From Actinacidiphila yanglinensis (GTDB lineage Bacteria > Actinomycetota > Actinomycetes > Streptomycetales > Streptomycetaceae), in contig NZ_FNVU01000010.1 in the NCBI RefSeq assembly GCF_900107965.1, positions 62,001-126,000 of the forward strand: 64,000 nucleotides of DNA, read 5' to 3'. Below the pieces are notes generated by a model that saw nothing but the letters and a program-made list of their open reading frames with translations, had not been told where the DNA came from and did no database searches. Shown piece after piece: positions 32,415 to 41,777 of this stretch. A program made the position numbers and the translations under genes. Position 1 is the stretch's first letter. Each line of letters starts with the position of its first letter.

Positions 32415-32852
32415 ATGAGCACCGGAGGCGATCCGCGCGAGTACGAGGACCGGTGGGTGCTGGATCTGCGCGGGCTGGGCGTCGTCAGGATCAGAGTCGA
32501 CTTCCGGCTGACGCTGGTCCTCGACGCAGGCTGGGAAATCGTGCTCGAAGGGTCGACCCGGCTCTCATCCGGGTCGGTCCGCGCTGATCCCGGGGTGGTG
32601 CTCGCGCCGGAGTCCCAGGACGTGGCGGCCGCCCTTTCCCTGTTCGGGGCAACGGTGTTGTCCCTGGTCGCCTTCAAGTCGGGCAGCCTGCGCGCGGTCT
32701 TCGACAACGGCACCCGCCTGAGGTGCCCGAGCGACCCGTCGTTCGAGGCATGGCAGATCGCGGGACCACGAGGATGGCGCTTCGTCTCCCTGCCCGGAGG
32801 CGACCTCGCGGTCTGGCGCGGCGCCGCGGTCGGACCCAACGGCACGAACTGA
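32415..32852 (+). CDS. DUF6188-type hypothetical protein
   Basis: 145 residues from ATG 32415; a GTG at 32397 is also open. Features fit the small DUF6188 family: DRWVLDLRGLGVVRIRVDF, then LTLVLDAGWEIVLEG near residue 32 and IAGPRGWRFVSLPGGDLAVW at the end. Mostly beta strands, no signal peptide. Such proteins are widespread and uncharacterised in actinomycetes; some lie near polymorphic toxin loci. Stands alone here. Confidence 0.75.
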   Translation: MSTGGDPREYEDRWVLDLRGLGVVRIRVDFRLTLVLDAGWEIVLEGSTRLSSGSVRADPGVVLAPESQDVAAALSLFGATVLSLVAFKSGSLRAVFDNGTRLRCPSDPSFEAWQIAGPRGWRFVSLPGGDLAVWRGAAVGPNGTN

Positions 32853-32923
32853 GCTGCGCGTTCGTGCGGGGCTCGGTCAGACGGCGGGCGAACCCGCCTA
32901 CCTCACACGCCAGTTGTCCACCA

Positions 32924-33574
32924 TCAGTCGCGCCGTGCGAACAGGACCGCCTGCGAGGCCGCCTCTCCCGGTTCCAGCAGCATCTGGGCCTCGACCGTGA
33001 AGCCCGCCGCCTCCAGCCAGCCGGCGACCTGCTCCGGCCGGCGACGGTGGACCCGCACCTTCATCGGGTGGCCGCCGTACCCTTCGGTCTTCAGCCGGAC
33101 GCCGTCGCCGACGTGGAACATGACCTGGAGCGGTCCACCCGGGCGCACCGCCCGATGGAACCGCTCGATCACGGACCGCACCTCGTCGTCCGGGAGATGG
33201 ATCAACGAGTGCCAGGCGAGCAGGCCGGCCACCGACGCGGCGGGCAGGTCCAGTTCCGTCATCGAGCTCACCGCGAACCGCAGTCCGGGATGATCGCGCC
33301 GCGCCACCTCGATCATCCCCGGAGAGAGGTCGATACCGAAGGCGTCGACGCCGAGAGCGTGCAGGTGCGCCGTGACGTGGCCCGGACCGCACCCGACGTC
33401 CGCGACCGGCCCGCCTCCCGCGGCCCGTACGGCGTCGGCGAACAGCGCCAGCGCGCCGGAGAGGTAGCGGTCCCCCGCGATGGCCTCGCGCACCTTGTCG
33501 GCGTAGCCGGCTGCGACGGTGTCGTAGGAGGTTCGGGTGTCGGTCAGCCAGTCGTCCGTTGCCATGGTCGACAC
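32924..33574 (-). CDS. Class I SAM-dependent methyltransferase
   Basis: 216 residues. SAM motif I VADVGCGPGHVTAHLHALGV near residue 54, motif II FGIDLSPGMIEVARR near 77, and ASVAGLLAWHSLIHLPDDEV near 111 are methyltransferase domain 25/11-type. The start ATG 33574 lies just after GGTGTCG; an early YDTVAAGYADKVRE helix is typical. No biosynthetic context; runs parallel to the histidine phosphatase gene 43 bases upstream, so cotranscription is plausible. Substrate unknown. Confidence 0.88.
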   Translation of the reverse strand: MSTMATDDWLTDTRTSYDTVAAGYADKVREAIAGDRYLSGALALFADAVRAAGGGPVADVGCGPGHVTAHLHALGVDAFGIDLSPGMIEVARRDHPGLRFAVSSMTELDLPAASVAGLLAWHSLIHLPDDEVRSVIERFHRAVRPGGPLQVMFHVGDGVRLKTEGYGGHPMKVRVHRRRPEQVAGWLEAAGFTVEAQMLLEPGEAASQAVLFARRD

Positions 33575-33617
33575 GGTAGTCAGGAGGGCGGGGCCGAGGT
33601 GAACGGGCCGGCACCGT

Positions 33618-34241
33618 TCAGATGTGGACCTCTGGGGGGAAGCCCGTCCAGCGCAGGTCGGCGGGCAGATGCCGCATGTCGTTGGAGACGAGAACGGTGG
33701 CCGGGCGGCCGGGCGCGTAACGGATCACTGTGAGCGCGGCGTTGGCGTGGTTGAGGCCGAGCCAGCGCCACATCGGTGCGTGCATGGCGTCCCGGACGAA
33801 CCAGGCGACGAGGAAGTTGTGGGTGACGATCAGCTCGTGCCGGTCAGTGTCACCGTCCACCGGCCCGCCGAACCTGTCCAATGCCCGGCGGGCCAGCGCC
33901 GGCCCCTGCTCCCGCTCCTCCTCCGAGGCGTCGGCGAGAAAGCGGAGGTAGAAGTCCGCTGCCTCCGAGGGGAGTTCGTCCCTCACCGGCATATAGGGAA
34001 CGTAGTCACCGGCGACGTCCGACACGTGCAGGGGAACGTCCTCCAGCTGCTCGCCGATCAGACGTGCGGTCTCCGCTGCCCTTGGCAACGGTCCGTGGTG
34101 GACGCTCGCGAGAGGAACGCCCCGGAGGCGTTGGCCGAGCAGCACGGCCTGCCGACGGCCGCCCTCCGTCAACCCGCCCTCCTCCGACGCCGCTTCGCCG
34201 TGCCGCACCAGATAGAGGTAACGAGTGGCCGTACCGGTCAT
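33618..34241 (-). CDS. Histidine phosphatase (phosphoglycerate mutase-like) family protein
   Basis: 207 residues from ATG 34241, which has GGGGAG upstream; an earlier ATG would add 27 unlikely residues. Catalytic RHG motif YLYLVRHGEAA begins at residue 7, with the second Arg region LPRAAETARLIGEQL near 60 and the second His in ELIVTHNFLV near 150. Members are phosphatases or mutases acting on small phosphates (SixA, CobC-like). Same strand as the methyltransferase downstream and the esterase upstream, each within 90 bases. Substrate cannot be named. Confidence 0.88.
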   Translation of the reverse strand: MTGTATRYLYLVRHGEAASEEGGLTEGGRRQAVLLGQRLRGVPLASVHHGPLPRAAETARLIGEQLEDVPLHVSDVAGDYVPYMPVRDELPSEAADFYLRFLADASEEEREQGPALARRALDRFGGPVDGDTDRHELIVTHNFLVAWFVRDAMHAPMWRWLGLNHANAALTVIRYAPGRPATVLVSNDMRHLPADLRWTGFPPEVHI

Positions 34242-34328
34242 CCCCAACTCCCCGCGTCCACCGACGATCTTGCCCATCGAGGGACGCACCCCCCTCTGCC
34301 GACGGTTCCCGATGCCCGGCACGCCGGC

Positions 34329-34982
34329 TCAACGCCCGAACGCCCAGCGCACCATCAGCGGGAGCTCCTCGCTCCAGAACGCACCGCCGTGCGAGCCGGA
34401 CCGCTCGGTCATCACGACGTCCCCGCCCGCGTCGTGCAGTGCGACCGCCCAGCGCGTCGCGTTCTCGCGGAAGAACGGCTCCGAGGTGCCCGCGACGAGA
34501 TACGCGCGCGGGAGCGTCGTCGGCAGCGGAGCGGAGGGGCGGAAGCCGGCGCCCGGCGATGCGCAGAAGACCGCACCGTAGAGGTCCGGGTGCCGGAGGG
34601 CGACAGCGAGCGCCAGTTCCCCACCGGCGGACACACCGAACACCGCGGTGCGCTCGGCGGGGAGCGCGAGCCCGAAGCGCGAGCGCGCCCATCGGGGGAC
34701 ATCGTGGACGAAGAACTCCTCGTGCGCCGCGAACCGTTCCGGGTCGAAGTCCGGTGAGTACTCGTGGAGCCGGAGCGTCTCGTCGGCCGCCCGATGCGTC
34801 CCGACGACCATCGTGGGCGGCACGTCGGCCGCCGCCTCCAGAACCGCGGCCCACTGCGGGACCAGCTGGCCGTCACCCGCGAACACCACTGCCTCGGGCG
34901 CACCCGGCGGGACGTATGCCGTGACGCGCCGGCCGCCGTCGTACGCGAAGGTCTCGGTGACGAGTTCCCCGGTGATGGACAT
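34329..34982 (-). CDS. Esterase family protein (alpha/beta hydrolase, Esterase D/Fes-like)
   Basis: 217 residues from ATG 34982, with GAGGAGA at a good distance. The nucleophile elbow is GVSAGG near residue 121 (AVFGVSAGGELALAVALRHP), with an Asp region and a late His in SGSHGGAFW, as in PF00756 esterases (trehalose mycolyltransferase/enterobactin esterase fold). No signal peptide, so probably cytosolic. Stands upstream of the histidine phosphatase gene on the same strand. Acts on an unknown ester. Confidence 0.88.
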   Translation of the reverse strand: MSITGELVTETFAYDGGRRVTAYVPPGAPEAVVFAGDGQLVPQWAAVLEAAADVPPTMVVGTHRAADETLRLHEYSPDFDPERFAAHEEFFVHDVPRWARSRFGLALPAERTAVFGVSAGGELALAVALRHPDLYGAVFCASPGAGFRPSAPLPTTLPRAYLVAGTSEPFFRENATRWAVALHDAGGDVVMTERSGSHGGAFWSEELPLMVRWAFGR

Positions 34983-35218
34983 GGTCACCGTCTCCTCGCC
35001 GGCGACGCCCGGCCGTGACGGGCCCGCACGGGAATCCCGTCTTCAGCAGCCCCGGGCGAAAGGATCGAAGCTTCGTCAGCCTGCCGGCCCACCCTAACGC
35101 CCGGACTCCGCGACCAGGCGTTCCGCCACCGTCCGCCAGGAAGTTCCTGCATCGAGGCCCTGCGTGGCCGCCGCCATATTCGGTTGCCCGGGCGGAGCCT
35201 TTCACCGACGCTGGCCCG

Positions 35219-36001
35219 ATGTTCTCGGACGACGATGCCGCCGCCATGTACGACATCCTCAACCCCTGGGGGCCCGGGCGCCCGCGCGAGGAGGGCTTCT
35301 ACCTGCCGCTGATCATGGCCGCCGAGTCGGTCCTGGACGTCGGGTGCGGCACCGGCGCCATGCTGCGGGTCGCCCGGGAACGCGGTCACCGGGGCCGGTT
35401 GACCGGCCTGGATCCCGATCGGGCGGCGCTGCGACGGGCCCGGGCCCGGGCGGACGTCACGTGGGTGGAGGGCATCGCGGCCGACGCCGAGCGCGGGGCC
35501 GGCCACGACCTGGTCACGATGACCGGCCACGCCTTCCAGGACCTGGTCACCGACGAGGACGTGCGCGGGTCGCTCGCCGCGATCCACGCGGCCCTGCGCC
35601 CCGGCGGCCGGTTCGCCTTCGAGACGCGGCATCCCCAGGCGCGCGCCTGGGAGACGTGGACGCGTACCAACCCCGCCGACGAGGTCGCGTTCAGCGACGG
35701 GAACGGGCGCGACCTGCGTTACTGGCACGAGGTCGACTCCGTCGACGGGGACGTGGTGGCCTTCCACGGCACCGTGGCCGCGCCGGACGGGCGGGTGCTG
35801 CGGGTGCTGACCGAGACCGTACGGTTCCTGGACGTCCCGGCGCTCAACGCGTTGCTGGCGGCGGCGGGTTTCACGATCGAGGGGCAGTACGGCGACTGGG
35901 AGCGCGGGCCGATCACCGCGTCGAGCCGGGAGATCATCACCGTCGCCCGCCGCGCGGGTAGGGCGGATACGGCCGAGCGGGCGCGGACGATCGTAGGGTG
36001 A
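35219..36001 (+). CDS. Class I SAM-dependent methyltransferase
   Basis: 260 residues from ATG 35219; the open frame upstream is unlike protein. SAM motif I VLDVGCGTGAMLRVARERGH lies near residue 38; motif II GLDPDRAALRRAR near 62. The C-terminal half (LRPGGRFAFETRHPQARAWE and VRFLDVPALNALLAAAGF) matches Streptomyces methyltransferase domain 25 proteins. It is followed after four bases by a START-type gene, so the two are an operon. Substrate not deducible. Confidence 0.88.
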   Translation: MFSDDDAAAMYDILNPWGPGRPREEGFYLPLIMAAESVLDVGCGTGAMLRVARERGHRGRLTGLDPDRAALRRARARADVTWVEGIAADAERGAGHDLVTMTGHAFQDLVTDEDVRGSLAAIHAALRPGGRFAFETRHPQARAWETWTRTNPADEVAFSDGNGRDLRYWHEVDSVDGDVVAFHGTVAAPDGRVLRVLTETVRFLDVPALNALLAAAGFTIEGQYGDWERGPITASSREIITVARRAGRADTAERARTIVG

Positions 36002-36005
36002 GGGC

Positions 36006-36488
36006 ATGTACACCACGCGGGTGACCGGGCATGTGAACGCGCCGCGTGCGGCGGTCTACGCGGCGCTGGTCGACGCCGACGCGATCGCCAAGTGGCGCGC
36101 CCCGGAGGGCATGAGCACGCAGGTGCACGTCTTCGAGCCCCGCGAGGGCGGCGCGTTCCGGATCTCGCTGACCTACGACGCGCCGACGGGGGTCGGCAAG
36201 TCCGAGGCGCGCACCGACACGTACCACGGCCGCTTCGTACGGCTCGTGCCCGGCGAGGAGGTGGTGGAGGAGATCGAGTTCGAGACGCAGGACCCTCGCT
36301 TCGGCGGCCTGATGACGGTGACGACGACGCTGACCGACGCCGCTGCGGACGAGGCCGCGGCGCCCGGCACCGACGTGCTGATCGTCCACGAGGGCGTCCC
36401 CGACAGCGTGCCTCCGGCCGACAACGAGACCGGCACCCGGATGTCGCTCGCGCACCTCGCCGCCCTCGTCGAGGCGGGCCGCCGGTGA
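36006..36488 (+). CDS. SRPBCC (AHSA1-like) domain protein
   Basis: 160 residues, ATG four bases after the methyltransferase stop. Pattern VTGHVNAPRAAVYAALVDAD at the start, AIAKWRAPEGM, EPREGGAFRISLTYD and a C-terminal helix RMSLAHLAALVEAGRR fit the SRPBCC/START-like ligand pocket fold of the AHSA1 group. Such proteins bind small hydrophobic molecules or assist activity of partner enzymes. The tight spacing suggests the methyltransferase and this protein act on the same molecule. No signal peptide. Confidence 0.9.
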   Translation: MYTTRVTGHVNAPRAAVYAALVDADAIAKWRAPEGMSTQVHVFEPREGGAFRISLTYDAPTGVGKSEARTDTYHGRFVRLVPGEEVVEEIEFETQDPRFGGLMTVTTTLTDAAADEAAAPGTDVLIVHEGVPDSVPPADNETGTRMSLAHLAALVEAGRR

Positions 36489-36708
36489 GGCGCCGACGGG
36501 TGCCGAAGGGCCGATGCGCGGAGGCCGGGGCGGGCGAAGCACGGTGAGACGGGCGACGCGGGCACGGCCAAGTGCAGCGTGTGGCACGGGAGATGACGCG
36601 ATCGCGCCGGACTGCGCGGGAACACCGACCCGATAGCGCCGGAAACGCTAGCCTTGCCTGCGTTGAGGCCGTTTCGGCCGCACCGGTCGGTCCGAGCCAG
36701 GGGGGCTC

Positions 36709-38763
36709 ATGCGTAGAGCTGGGGTACTGTCGGCGGCGCTGTCACTCGCCGCCCTGTCGATGATCGGGTTCACCGCGGCGCAACCGTCGCACGCCCTCAC
36801 GGCGCCGGTCGCCATGACGGCGGACGACCTGCCGACCTGGCAGACCAACGGCGTGGTGTGGGCGCTCGCCCAGGCACACGGCGTCGTCTACGCCGGCGGC
36901 ACCTTCTCGACCGTGCGGCCGCCCGGCGCCGCCGCCGGCACCAGCGAGCAGTCGGCCCTCAACTTCCAGGCGTTCGACGCCGCTTCGGGTGCGCCCACCT
37001 CCTGCAAGCTGTCCTTCACCGTCGGGTCCGGCACCGCGACGGTCCGCGCGCTGGCCGTCTCGCCCGACCAGTCGACGCTCTACGCGGGCGGCACCTTCGG
37101 CTCGGTGAACGGCACACCGGTCAGCAACCTGGTGGCGATCGACATCGCCACCTGCACGGTCGAACCCACCTTCAAGGTGTCGGTGTCCTCGCAGGTGCGC
37201 GGCATCACGGTGACCGCGGACACGGTCTACTTCGCGGGCAACTTCAGCACGGTCGCCGGGCAGACGCGGCAGCACTTCGCGGCGGTGTCGACCACCGGCG
37301 CCCTCAAGCCGTTCACCGCCAACGCCGACAAGGCCGGCAAGGCGATGGTGGTCAGCCCGGACGGCACCGAGGTGGTGCTCGGCGGCGACTTCGACACCGT
37401 CAACGGTGCGAGTTCGCACGCGCTGGCCGTTGTCAACGCCACCACCGGCGCCAACGTGAAGACGTACCCCGGCTTCATCCCCGCCACCTCGACGGTGCAG
37501 AGCCTCGCCGAGGACGCGGACGGCTTCTACACCGGCAACGAGGGCACCGGCGGCGGCGTGTTCGACGGCCGGATCGCCGTCAACTTCAGCAACCTGGCCC
37601 AGCGTTGGCGCGACACCTGCCTGGGGGCCACCCAGTCCGTGACGGTCTACCACGGCGTCCTCTACAGCGCCTCGCACGCGCACGACTGCTCCAGCATGGG
37701 GCAGTTCCCACAACTCACCGACGACCGACAGCACTTGCTCGCCGAGTCCGTCGACAACCCGAAGCCGCTGCTCAGCTGGTTCCCGGACACCGACGACGGT
37801 CCCGCGGGCACCGAGCAGATCGGCCCGCGGGCCCTCACCGTCGCGTCCAGCGGCGGCGTCGACTACATGTGGGTGGGCGGGGAGTTCACCCGCGTCGCGA
37901 GCAACGGCAACCGCCCGCAGCAGGGCCTGGTGCGCTTCCCGAGCACCCCCGACACCCGGCCGCCGTCCGTGCCGCTGAACGTCACCGCGGCGCGCATCAC
38001 CGGCGGCGTGCAGGTGAACTTCCAGGCGAGCCTGGACCTGGACGACTCGGCGCTCACCTACCGGATCTACCGCGACGGCGCGGAGATCGGCACCATCGGC
38101 GGCGACTCCAAGTTCTGGCTGCGCCCGACGCTGACCTTCAAGGACCTCTCCACCCAGCCCGGCACCACGTACTCCTACCAGGTCACCGCGGGCGACCCGG
38201 CCGGGAACACCAGCGCCAGGTCGGCGGCGGTGAGCGTCACCACCCCGGGCACGCCGACCTCCTCGACGGTCACGCTCCAGTCCACGGCCGACTCCTACGT
38301 CAACGCCGCCGCCACGTCGGCGAACTACGGCTCCGACCAGCAGATCGCGGTACGCGGCAGCTCCGCCTACGCGTCGTACCTGCGCTTCGACCTGCCCGCC
38401 GCACCCAGCGGCATGGTGCTCAAGAGCGCCCAACTGGCCGTCCGCACCAGCTCCGACACGCTGGCCGGATCGACCGACACCCTCAACGTGATGCCGGTGA
38501 CCGGTAGTTGGACCGAGACGGGTGTCACCTGGGCGAACCGCCCCACCCTCGGCACGACCGCCCTCGGCGTCATCACCGCGCCGTCGGCGCTCCAGACCGA
38601 CTACACCTCGACCCTCACCCCGGCCCCGCTCAGCGCCCGCCTCGGCGGCAGCTACGACCTCGCCCTCACCTCCACCGGCACCGACTCGGCGTGGTTCTGG
38701 TCCAGGAACGCCCCGACGACCACCAGCCGCCCCCAGCTCACCCTCACCTTCGGCACGCCCTGA
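36709..38763 (+). CDS. Secreted DNRLRE/fibronectin III protein with beta-propeller-like N-terminus
   Basis: 684 residues, signal peptide 1-30 (LSAALSLAALSMIGFTAAQ, cut near SHA). Residues 40-420 carry repeated YAGGTF and VFFAGNF-type units suggesting a propeller (delta-60 repeat-like). Residues 425-510 form a fibronectin III domain (PPSVPLNVTAARITGGVQVN), followed by a DNRLRE domain at 520-684 (ADSYVNAAATSANYGSDQQI). Such proteins decorate the Streptomyces cell surface and may bind or modify polymers. Start ATG has AGGGGGG upstream. Confidence 0.85.
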   Translation: MRRAGVLSAALSLAALSMIGFTAAQPSHALTAPVAMTADDLPTWQTNGVVWALAQAHGVVYAGGTFSTVRPPGAAAGTSEQSALNFQAFDAASGAPTSCKLSFTVGSGTATVRALAVSPDQSTLYAGGTFGSVNGTPVSNLVAIDIATCTVEPTFKVSVSSQVRGITVTADTVYFAGNFSTVAGQTRQHFAAVSTTGALKPFTANADKAGKAMVVSPDGTEVVLGGDFDTVNGASSHALAVVNATTGANVKTYPGFIPATSTVQSLAEDADGFYTGNEGTGGGVFDGRIAVNFSNLAQRWRDTCLGATQSVTVYHGVLYSASHAHDCSSMGQFPQLTDDRQHLLAESVDNPKPLLSWFPDTDDGPAGTEQIGPRALTVASSGGVDYMWVGGEFTRVASNGNRPQQGLVRFPSTPDTRPPSVPLNVTAARITGGVQVNFQASLDLDDSALTYRIYRDGAEIGTIGGDSKFWLRPTLTFKDLSTQPGTTYSYQVTAGDPAGNTSARSAAVSVTTPGTPTSSTVTLQSTADSYVNAAATSANYGSDQQIAVRGSSAYASYLRFDLPAAPSGMVLKSAQLAVRTSSDTLAGSTDTLNVMPVTGSWTETGVTWANRPTLGTTALGVITAPSALQTDYTSTLTPAPLSARLGGSYDLALTSTGTDSAWFWSRNAPTTTSRPQLTLTFGTP

Positions 38764-38832
38764 GCGGGGCGGACCGGCCGGCGGGCGCGGCGGACGGGCC
38801 CCGGTGATCCGCCCGCCGGTCCCGGGGCGGCC

Positions 38833-38863
38833 CGGGCCGGGGCCCGGCAGTGGCCCCGGCCCG
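38833..38863 (+). terminator. Hairpin after the DNRLRE gene
   Basis: CGGGCCGGGGCC (38833-38844) pairs perfectly with GGCCCCGGCCCG (38852-38863) over a seven-base loop, 70 bases after the stop. No T-run. Confidence 0.7.
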
Positions 38864-38951
38864 CGCGCGGTCCAGCCGCCGCAGGCCCCGGGCCCCGCGT
38901 GGGGAGTACCCCGTGTGCGGGGGGCGGCGGGGCGGGAGGTACCGTCGTTGC

Positions 38952-39923
38952 GTGCTTCGCGTCCTGCTCACCCGCCGCTGGATCCTGCTGACCCTGCTGT
39001 TCGTGGCGCTGATACTGGTCATGGGCCGGCTGGGGTTGTGGCAGTACCACCGCTACCAGCAGACGAAGCACAGCAACCACCGGATCTCGCTCGCGATGCA
39101 CGCGAAGCCGGTCCCCATGGGCACCCTGACCCACCCGGGCGCGACCCTGCCCGGCGGCGAGCGGTACCGGCCGGTGACCGCCACCGGGCACTACGACCCC
39201 GCGCACCAGTTCGTGGTCCGGCGCCGGACGAACGCCGACGGCACCCTCGGCTTCTTCCTGGTCACCCCGCTGATCACCACCGACGGGGACGCGGTCCTGG
39301 TCAACCGCGGCTGGATCGCTCCCGCCGACGACGCCGCCGCGTTCCCCGCGGTGCCGAGGACGCCCACCGGGACGGTCACCCTCACCGGCCGGCTCCAGCT
39401 GGACGAGACCACCAGGATCAGCGGGATCCGCGATGTGGGCGGCCTGCCGCCGCGCCAGTTCATGCTGATCAACAGCACGCAGCAGGCGAAGAAGCTCTCC
39501 GAGCCGGTGCTCAGCGGCTACCTCGAACTCGTCAGGACCAGCCCGGCCCTCGCGAAGGGCGAGTCGGCCGAGCAGGTCGCCGCGCCCGGCAGCGACAGCC
39601 AGTCCACCAGCGACATGGCGGTCGTCGGCCAGGGCGTGCACCTCCCGTACGCGATCCAGTGGTGGCTCTTCGCCCTCATGGTCCCGGTCGGCTGGTACAT
39701 CCTGCTGCGCCAGGAGTTCAAGGAGCGCCGTAAGAAGGCGGCCGCTCCGGCAGTCGCTGCTCCCGCCGCGGCCGCCGCGCCTCCCGCCGAGCCGGGGTCC
39801 CCGGAGAAGCCGGGCACGTCGACCGAGCCCAGCACCCCGGCCGAGCCCAGCACCCCGGCGGAATCCACTACCTCGGACGAGCCCAGCACCTCGGCGGGCG
39901 CCGAGGCCACCACCCGCACCTGA
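38952..39923 (+). CDS. SURF1 family protein
   Basis: 323 residues from GTG 38952. Two membrane helices frame the protein: residues 9-28 (WILLTLLFVALILVMGRLGL) and about 231-250 (WWLFALMVPVGWYILLRQEF). Conserved SURF1 signatures are LGLWQYHRYQQ, RYRPVTATGHYD, VLVNRGWI and YAIQWW. SURF1 assists assembly of cytochrome c oxidase. Residues 260-323 form a repetitive Ala/Pro/Ser/Thr/Glu tail (EPSTPAEPSTPAES) that is non-conserved. No oxidase genes adjoin. Good family match. Confidence 0.9.
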   Translation: MLRVLLTRRWILLTLLFVALILVMGRLGLWQYHRYQQTKHSNHRISLAMHAKPVPMGTLTHPGATLPGGERYRPVTATGHYDPAHQFVVRRRTNADGTLGFFLVTPLITTDGDAVLVNRGWIAPADDAAAFPAVPRTPTGTVTLTGRLQLDETTRISGIRDVGGLPPRQFMLINSTQQAKKLSEPVLSGYLELVRTSPALAKGESAEQVAAPGSDSQSTSDMAVVGQGVHLPYAIQWWLFALMVPVGWYILLRQEFKERRKKAAAPAVAAPAAAAAPPAEPGSPEKPGTSTEPSTPAEPSTPAESTTSDEPSTSAGAEATTRT

Positions 39924-39938
39924 CCGGCACGGCCCCCG

Positions 39939-40691
39939 TCACCGCCCCTCGCGCAGCCGCTCCGCTGCCGTGCGGTGGGCGAAGCGCGGCAGCAGGAACT
40001 GCGTGATCGGGCCGACCGCGACCGCGTAGAGCACCGTGCCGGGGCCGACGCCGCCGCCGAGCAGCGCGCCCGCGACGAGCACGGTGACCTCCATCAGGGT
40101 GCGGACCCGGCGGATCGACCACCCGGTCGCGGCGGCCGTACCCGTCATCAGCCCGTCCCGTGGGCCCGGCCCGAGGCGCGCCCCCACGTAGACCGCGACG
40201 GACAGCCCGTTGAGGACGACGCCCCCGGCCAGCAGGCCGACCCGGGCGGGCAGGCCCGGGTGCGGGGGCAGCAGGGCGAGGCCGAGGTCGGAGGAGCAGG
40301 CCAGCACGGCGATGTTCGCGAACGTGCCGAAGGTCGGGCGCTGTCGGAGGGGGATCCACAGCAGCAGGACGAGGACGCCGACGATCGCGCCGACGGTGCC
40401 GAAGCTCAACGGGGTGTGCCGCTGGACGCCCTCGTAGAGCACGCTCCAGGGGTTGACGCCGAGCGCGGCCCTGACCAGGGCGGACAGGCTGAAGCCGTAC
40501 ATTGCCAGGCCGAGGAGGAGTTGGGGGACGCGGCGGTACGGGTGCGCGCGCAGGGGGACATAGCCGAGGAGCGGGAGGGGGGTGCGGGCGCGCGGCGCCG
40601 GTCCGGGAGTGGGTGCGGGTGCAGGTTCGCCGGGTGGCGCGAGGGGGAGGCGCGGGCTGTCCGCGGTGGTCGCAGGGGTGTCACCGCGCAT
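39939..40691 (-). CDS. YczE/YitT family membrane protein
   Basis: 250 residues from ATG 40691, which overlaps the end of the racemase-like gene by 11 bases. Residues 45-230 carry about five membrane helices. LVRAALGVNPWSVLYEGVQR and RLGPGPRDGLMTG are the signature of the YczE group, often encoded beside MocR regulators and thought to be transporters of unknown ligand. The N-terminal 45 residues are proline-rich. Cotranscribed with the racemase-like gene, and divergent from the MocR-type gene, so it is likely controlled by it. Confidence 0.88.
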   Translation of the reverse strand: MRGDTPATTADSPRLPLAPPGEPAPAPTPGPAPRARTPLPLLGYVPLRAHPYRRVPQLLLGLAMYGFSLSALVRAALGVNPWSVLYEGVQRHTPLSFGTVGAIVGVLVLLLWIPLRQRPTFGTFANIAVLACSSDLGLALLPPHPGLPARVGLLAGGVVLNGLSVAVYVGARLGPGPRDGLMTGTAAATGWSIRRVRTLMEVTVLVAGALLGGGVGPGTVLYAVAVGPITQFLLPRFAHRTAAERLREGR

Positions 40692-41655
40692 GGGCGCACC
40701 CCTGGGCGGGTTCCGGGGCCGCGAGCAGCAACCGGCCTTCGGCGTACGCGAGCGCGGCGGCCGGAAGCGCGGCGTGGCGCCCGCTGTGGAGGACGTGCAG
40801 ACCGCCGGGGGAGGGGCGGGGTGCCTTCGGGTACGGGCGGGCCCCGATCCTGCGCAGCGTCTGGGCGGCAACGGCGGCGGCCGTCGTGTGCAGGACGACC
40901 GGTGCGCGGCCCGGCCGCCCGAGAGCGGTGCGGACCCGTTCCGCGATGAGTTCGTAATGGGTGCAGCCCAGGACGACGGCCCTTACATCGGTGGGGGTGT
41001 GCTCGGCTGCCGCGTCGATCGCGTCCCGGATGGCGGCCGGGTCGGCGCGCTCCACGGCGTCGGACAGCCCCGGGCAGGCCACCTCGGTGACACGCACCCC
41101 CGCCGCGTACGTCTCGATCAGCGTGCGCTGGTAGGGGCTGCCGGTGGTCGCGGGGGTGGCCCACACCGCGACCGGCCTGCCGCCCGCCGCGGCCGGTTTG
41201 ATCGCCGGGACCGTGCCGATCACCGGCAGCAGTGGTTCGAACCTTGCCCGCAGGATGGGCAGGGCGTGCACGGTCGCGGTGTTGCAGGCCACCACCAGCG
41301 CGTCGGGCCGCTGCGCGGCGGCGGCCTCGGCGACGGCCATCACCCGGTCGGTGAGGTAGTCCGTGCCGCGCGGTCCCCATGGCATGCCGTCCGGGTCCGA
41401 GGCGAGGACGAGTTCCGCGTCCGGACGCAGCCGGCGCACCGCGGCCGCCGCGGCGAGCAGGCCGATCCCGGCGTCCATGAGGGCGATGCGCAGGGGGCGC
41501 AGGGCCGGGGCGGCGGGCGGGGGCGCTTCGGGTACGGGCCGGGGTCGGTCCTTCGGCCCGGACTCGGGCTCGGCTCTGCGCGCGGGTTCGGATGCTCGCG
41601 TGGGCGTGGGCGCGGGCGGGGTGGCCACCGCCCGGGTGCCGTCGGGGTTCTGCAT
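40681..41655 (-). CDS. Aspartate/glutamate racemase family protein (MurI-like)
   Basis: 324 residues from ATG 41655 with GGAGG upstream. The two catalytic cysteines of glutamate racemase are Cys124 in VACNTATVH and Cys231 in LGCTHYEL, each in conserved surroundings. The N-terminal motif is MDAGIGLL, where canonical MurI has DSGxGG: the Asp is kept but the Ser is Ala. About 50 extra residues precede the domain. MurI makes D-Glu for peptidoglycan; the YczE/MocR context suggests an accessory amino-acid racemase rather than the essential housekeeping enzyme. Overlaps the YczE start. Confidence 0.85.
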   Translation of the reverse strand: MQNPDGTRAVATPPAPTPTRASEPARRAEPESGPKDRPRPVPEAPPPAAPALRPLRIALMDAGIGLLAAAAAVRRLRPDAELVLASDPDGMPWGPRGTDYLTDRVMAVAEAAAAQRPDALVVACNTATVHALPILRARFEPLLPVIGTVPAIKPAAAGGRPVAVWATPATTGSPYQRTLIETYAAGVRVTEVACPGLSDAVERADPAAIRDAIDAAAEHTPTDVRAVVLGCTHYELIAERVRTALGRPGRAPVVLHTTAAAVAAQTLRRIGARPYPKAPRPSPGGLHVLHSGRHAALPAAALAYAEGRLLLAAPEPAQGCAHAR

Positions 41656-41738
41656 GCCGCCTCCAGATGGTCGGGGTAACTCCGGTGTCCGGGCGCCGCG
41701 GTGCACGGCCGGGGCCACTGGCGGCGAGTCTGTACAGT

Positions 41739-41764
41739 GATTGGCCCGGAGGACACGGCCAATC
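41739..41764. promoter_or_regulatory. Inverted repeat in the racemase-MocR divergent promoter
   Basis: GATTGGCC (41739-41746) and GGCCAATC (41757-41764) are perfect inverted arms with a ten-base spacer, 13 bases before the MocR ATG and just upstream of its AGGAGGAG-like site. Position suits autoregulation of the MocR-type gene and control of the racemase/YczE operon. Confidence 0.65.
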
Positions 41765-41777
41765 GGAGGAGAATGGT

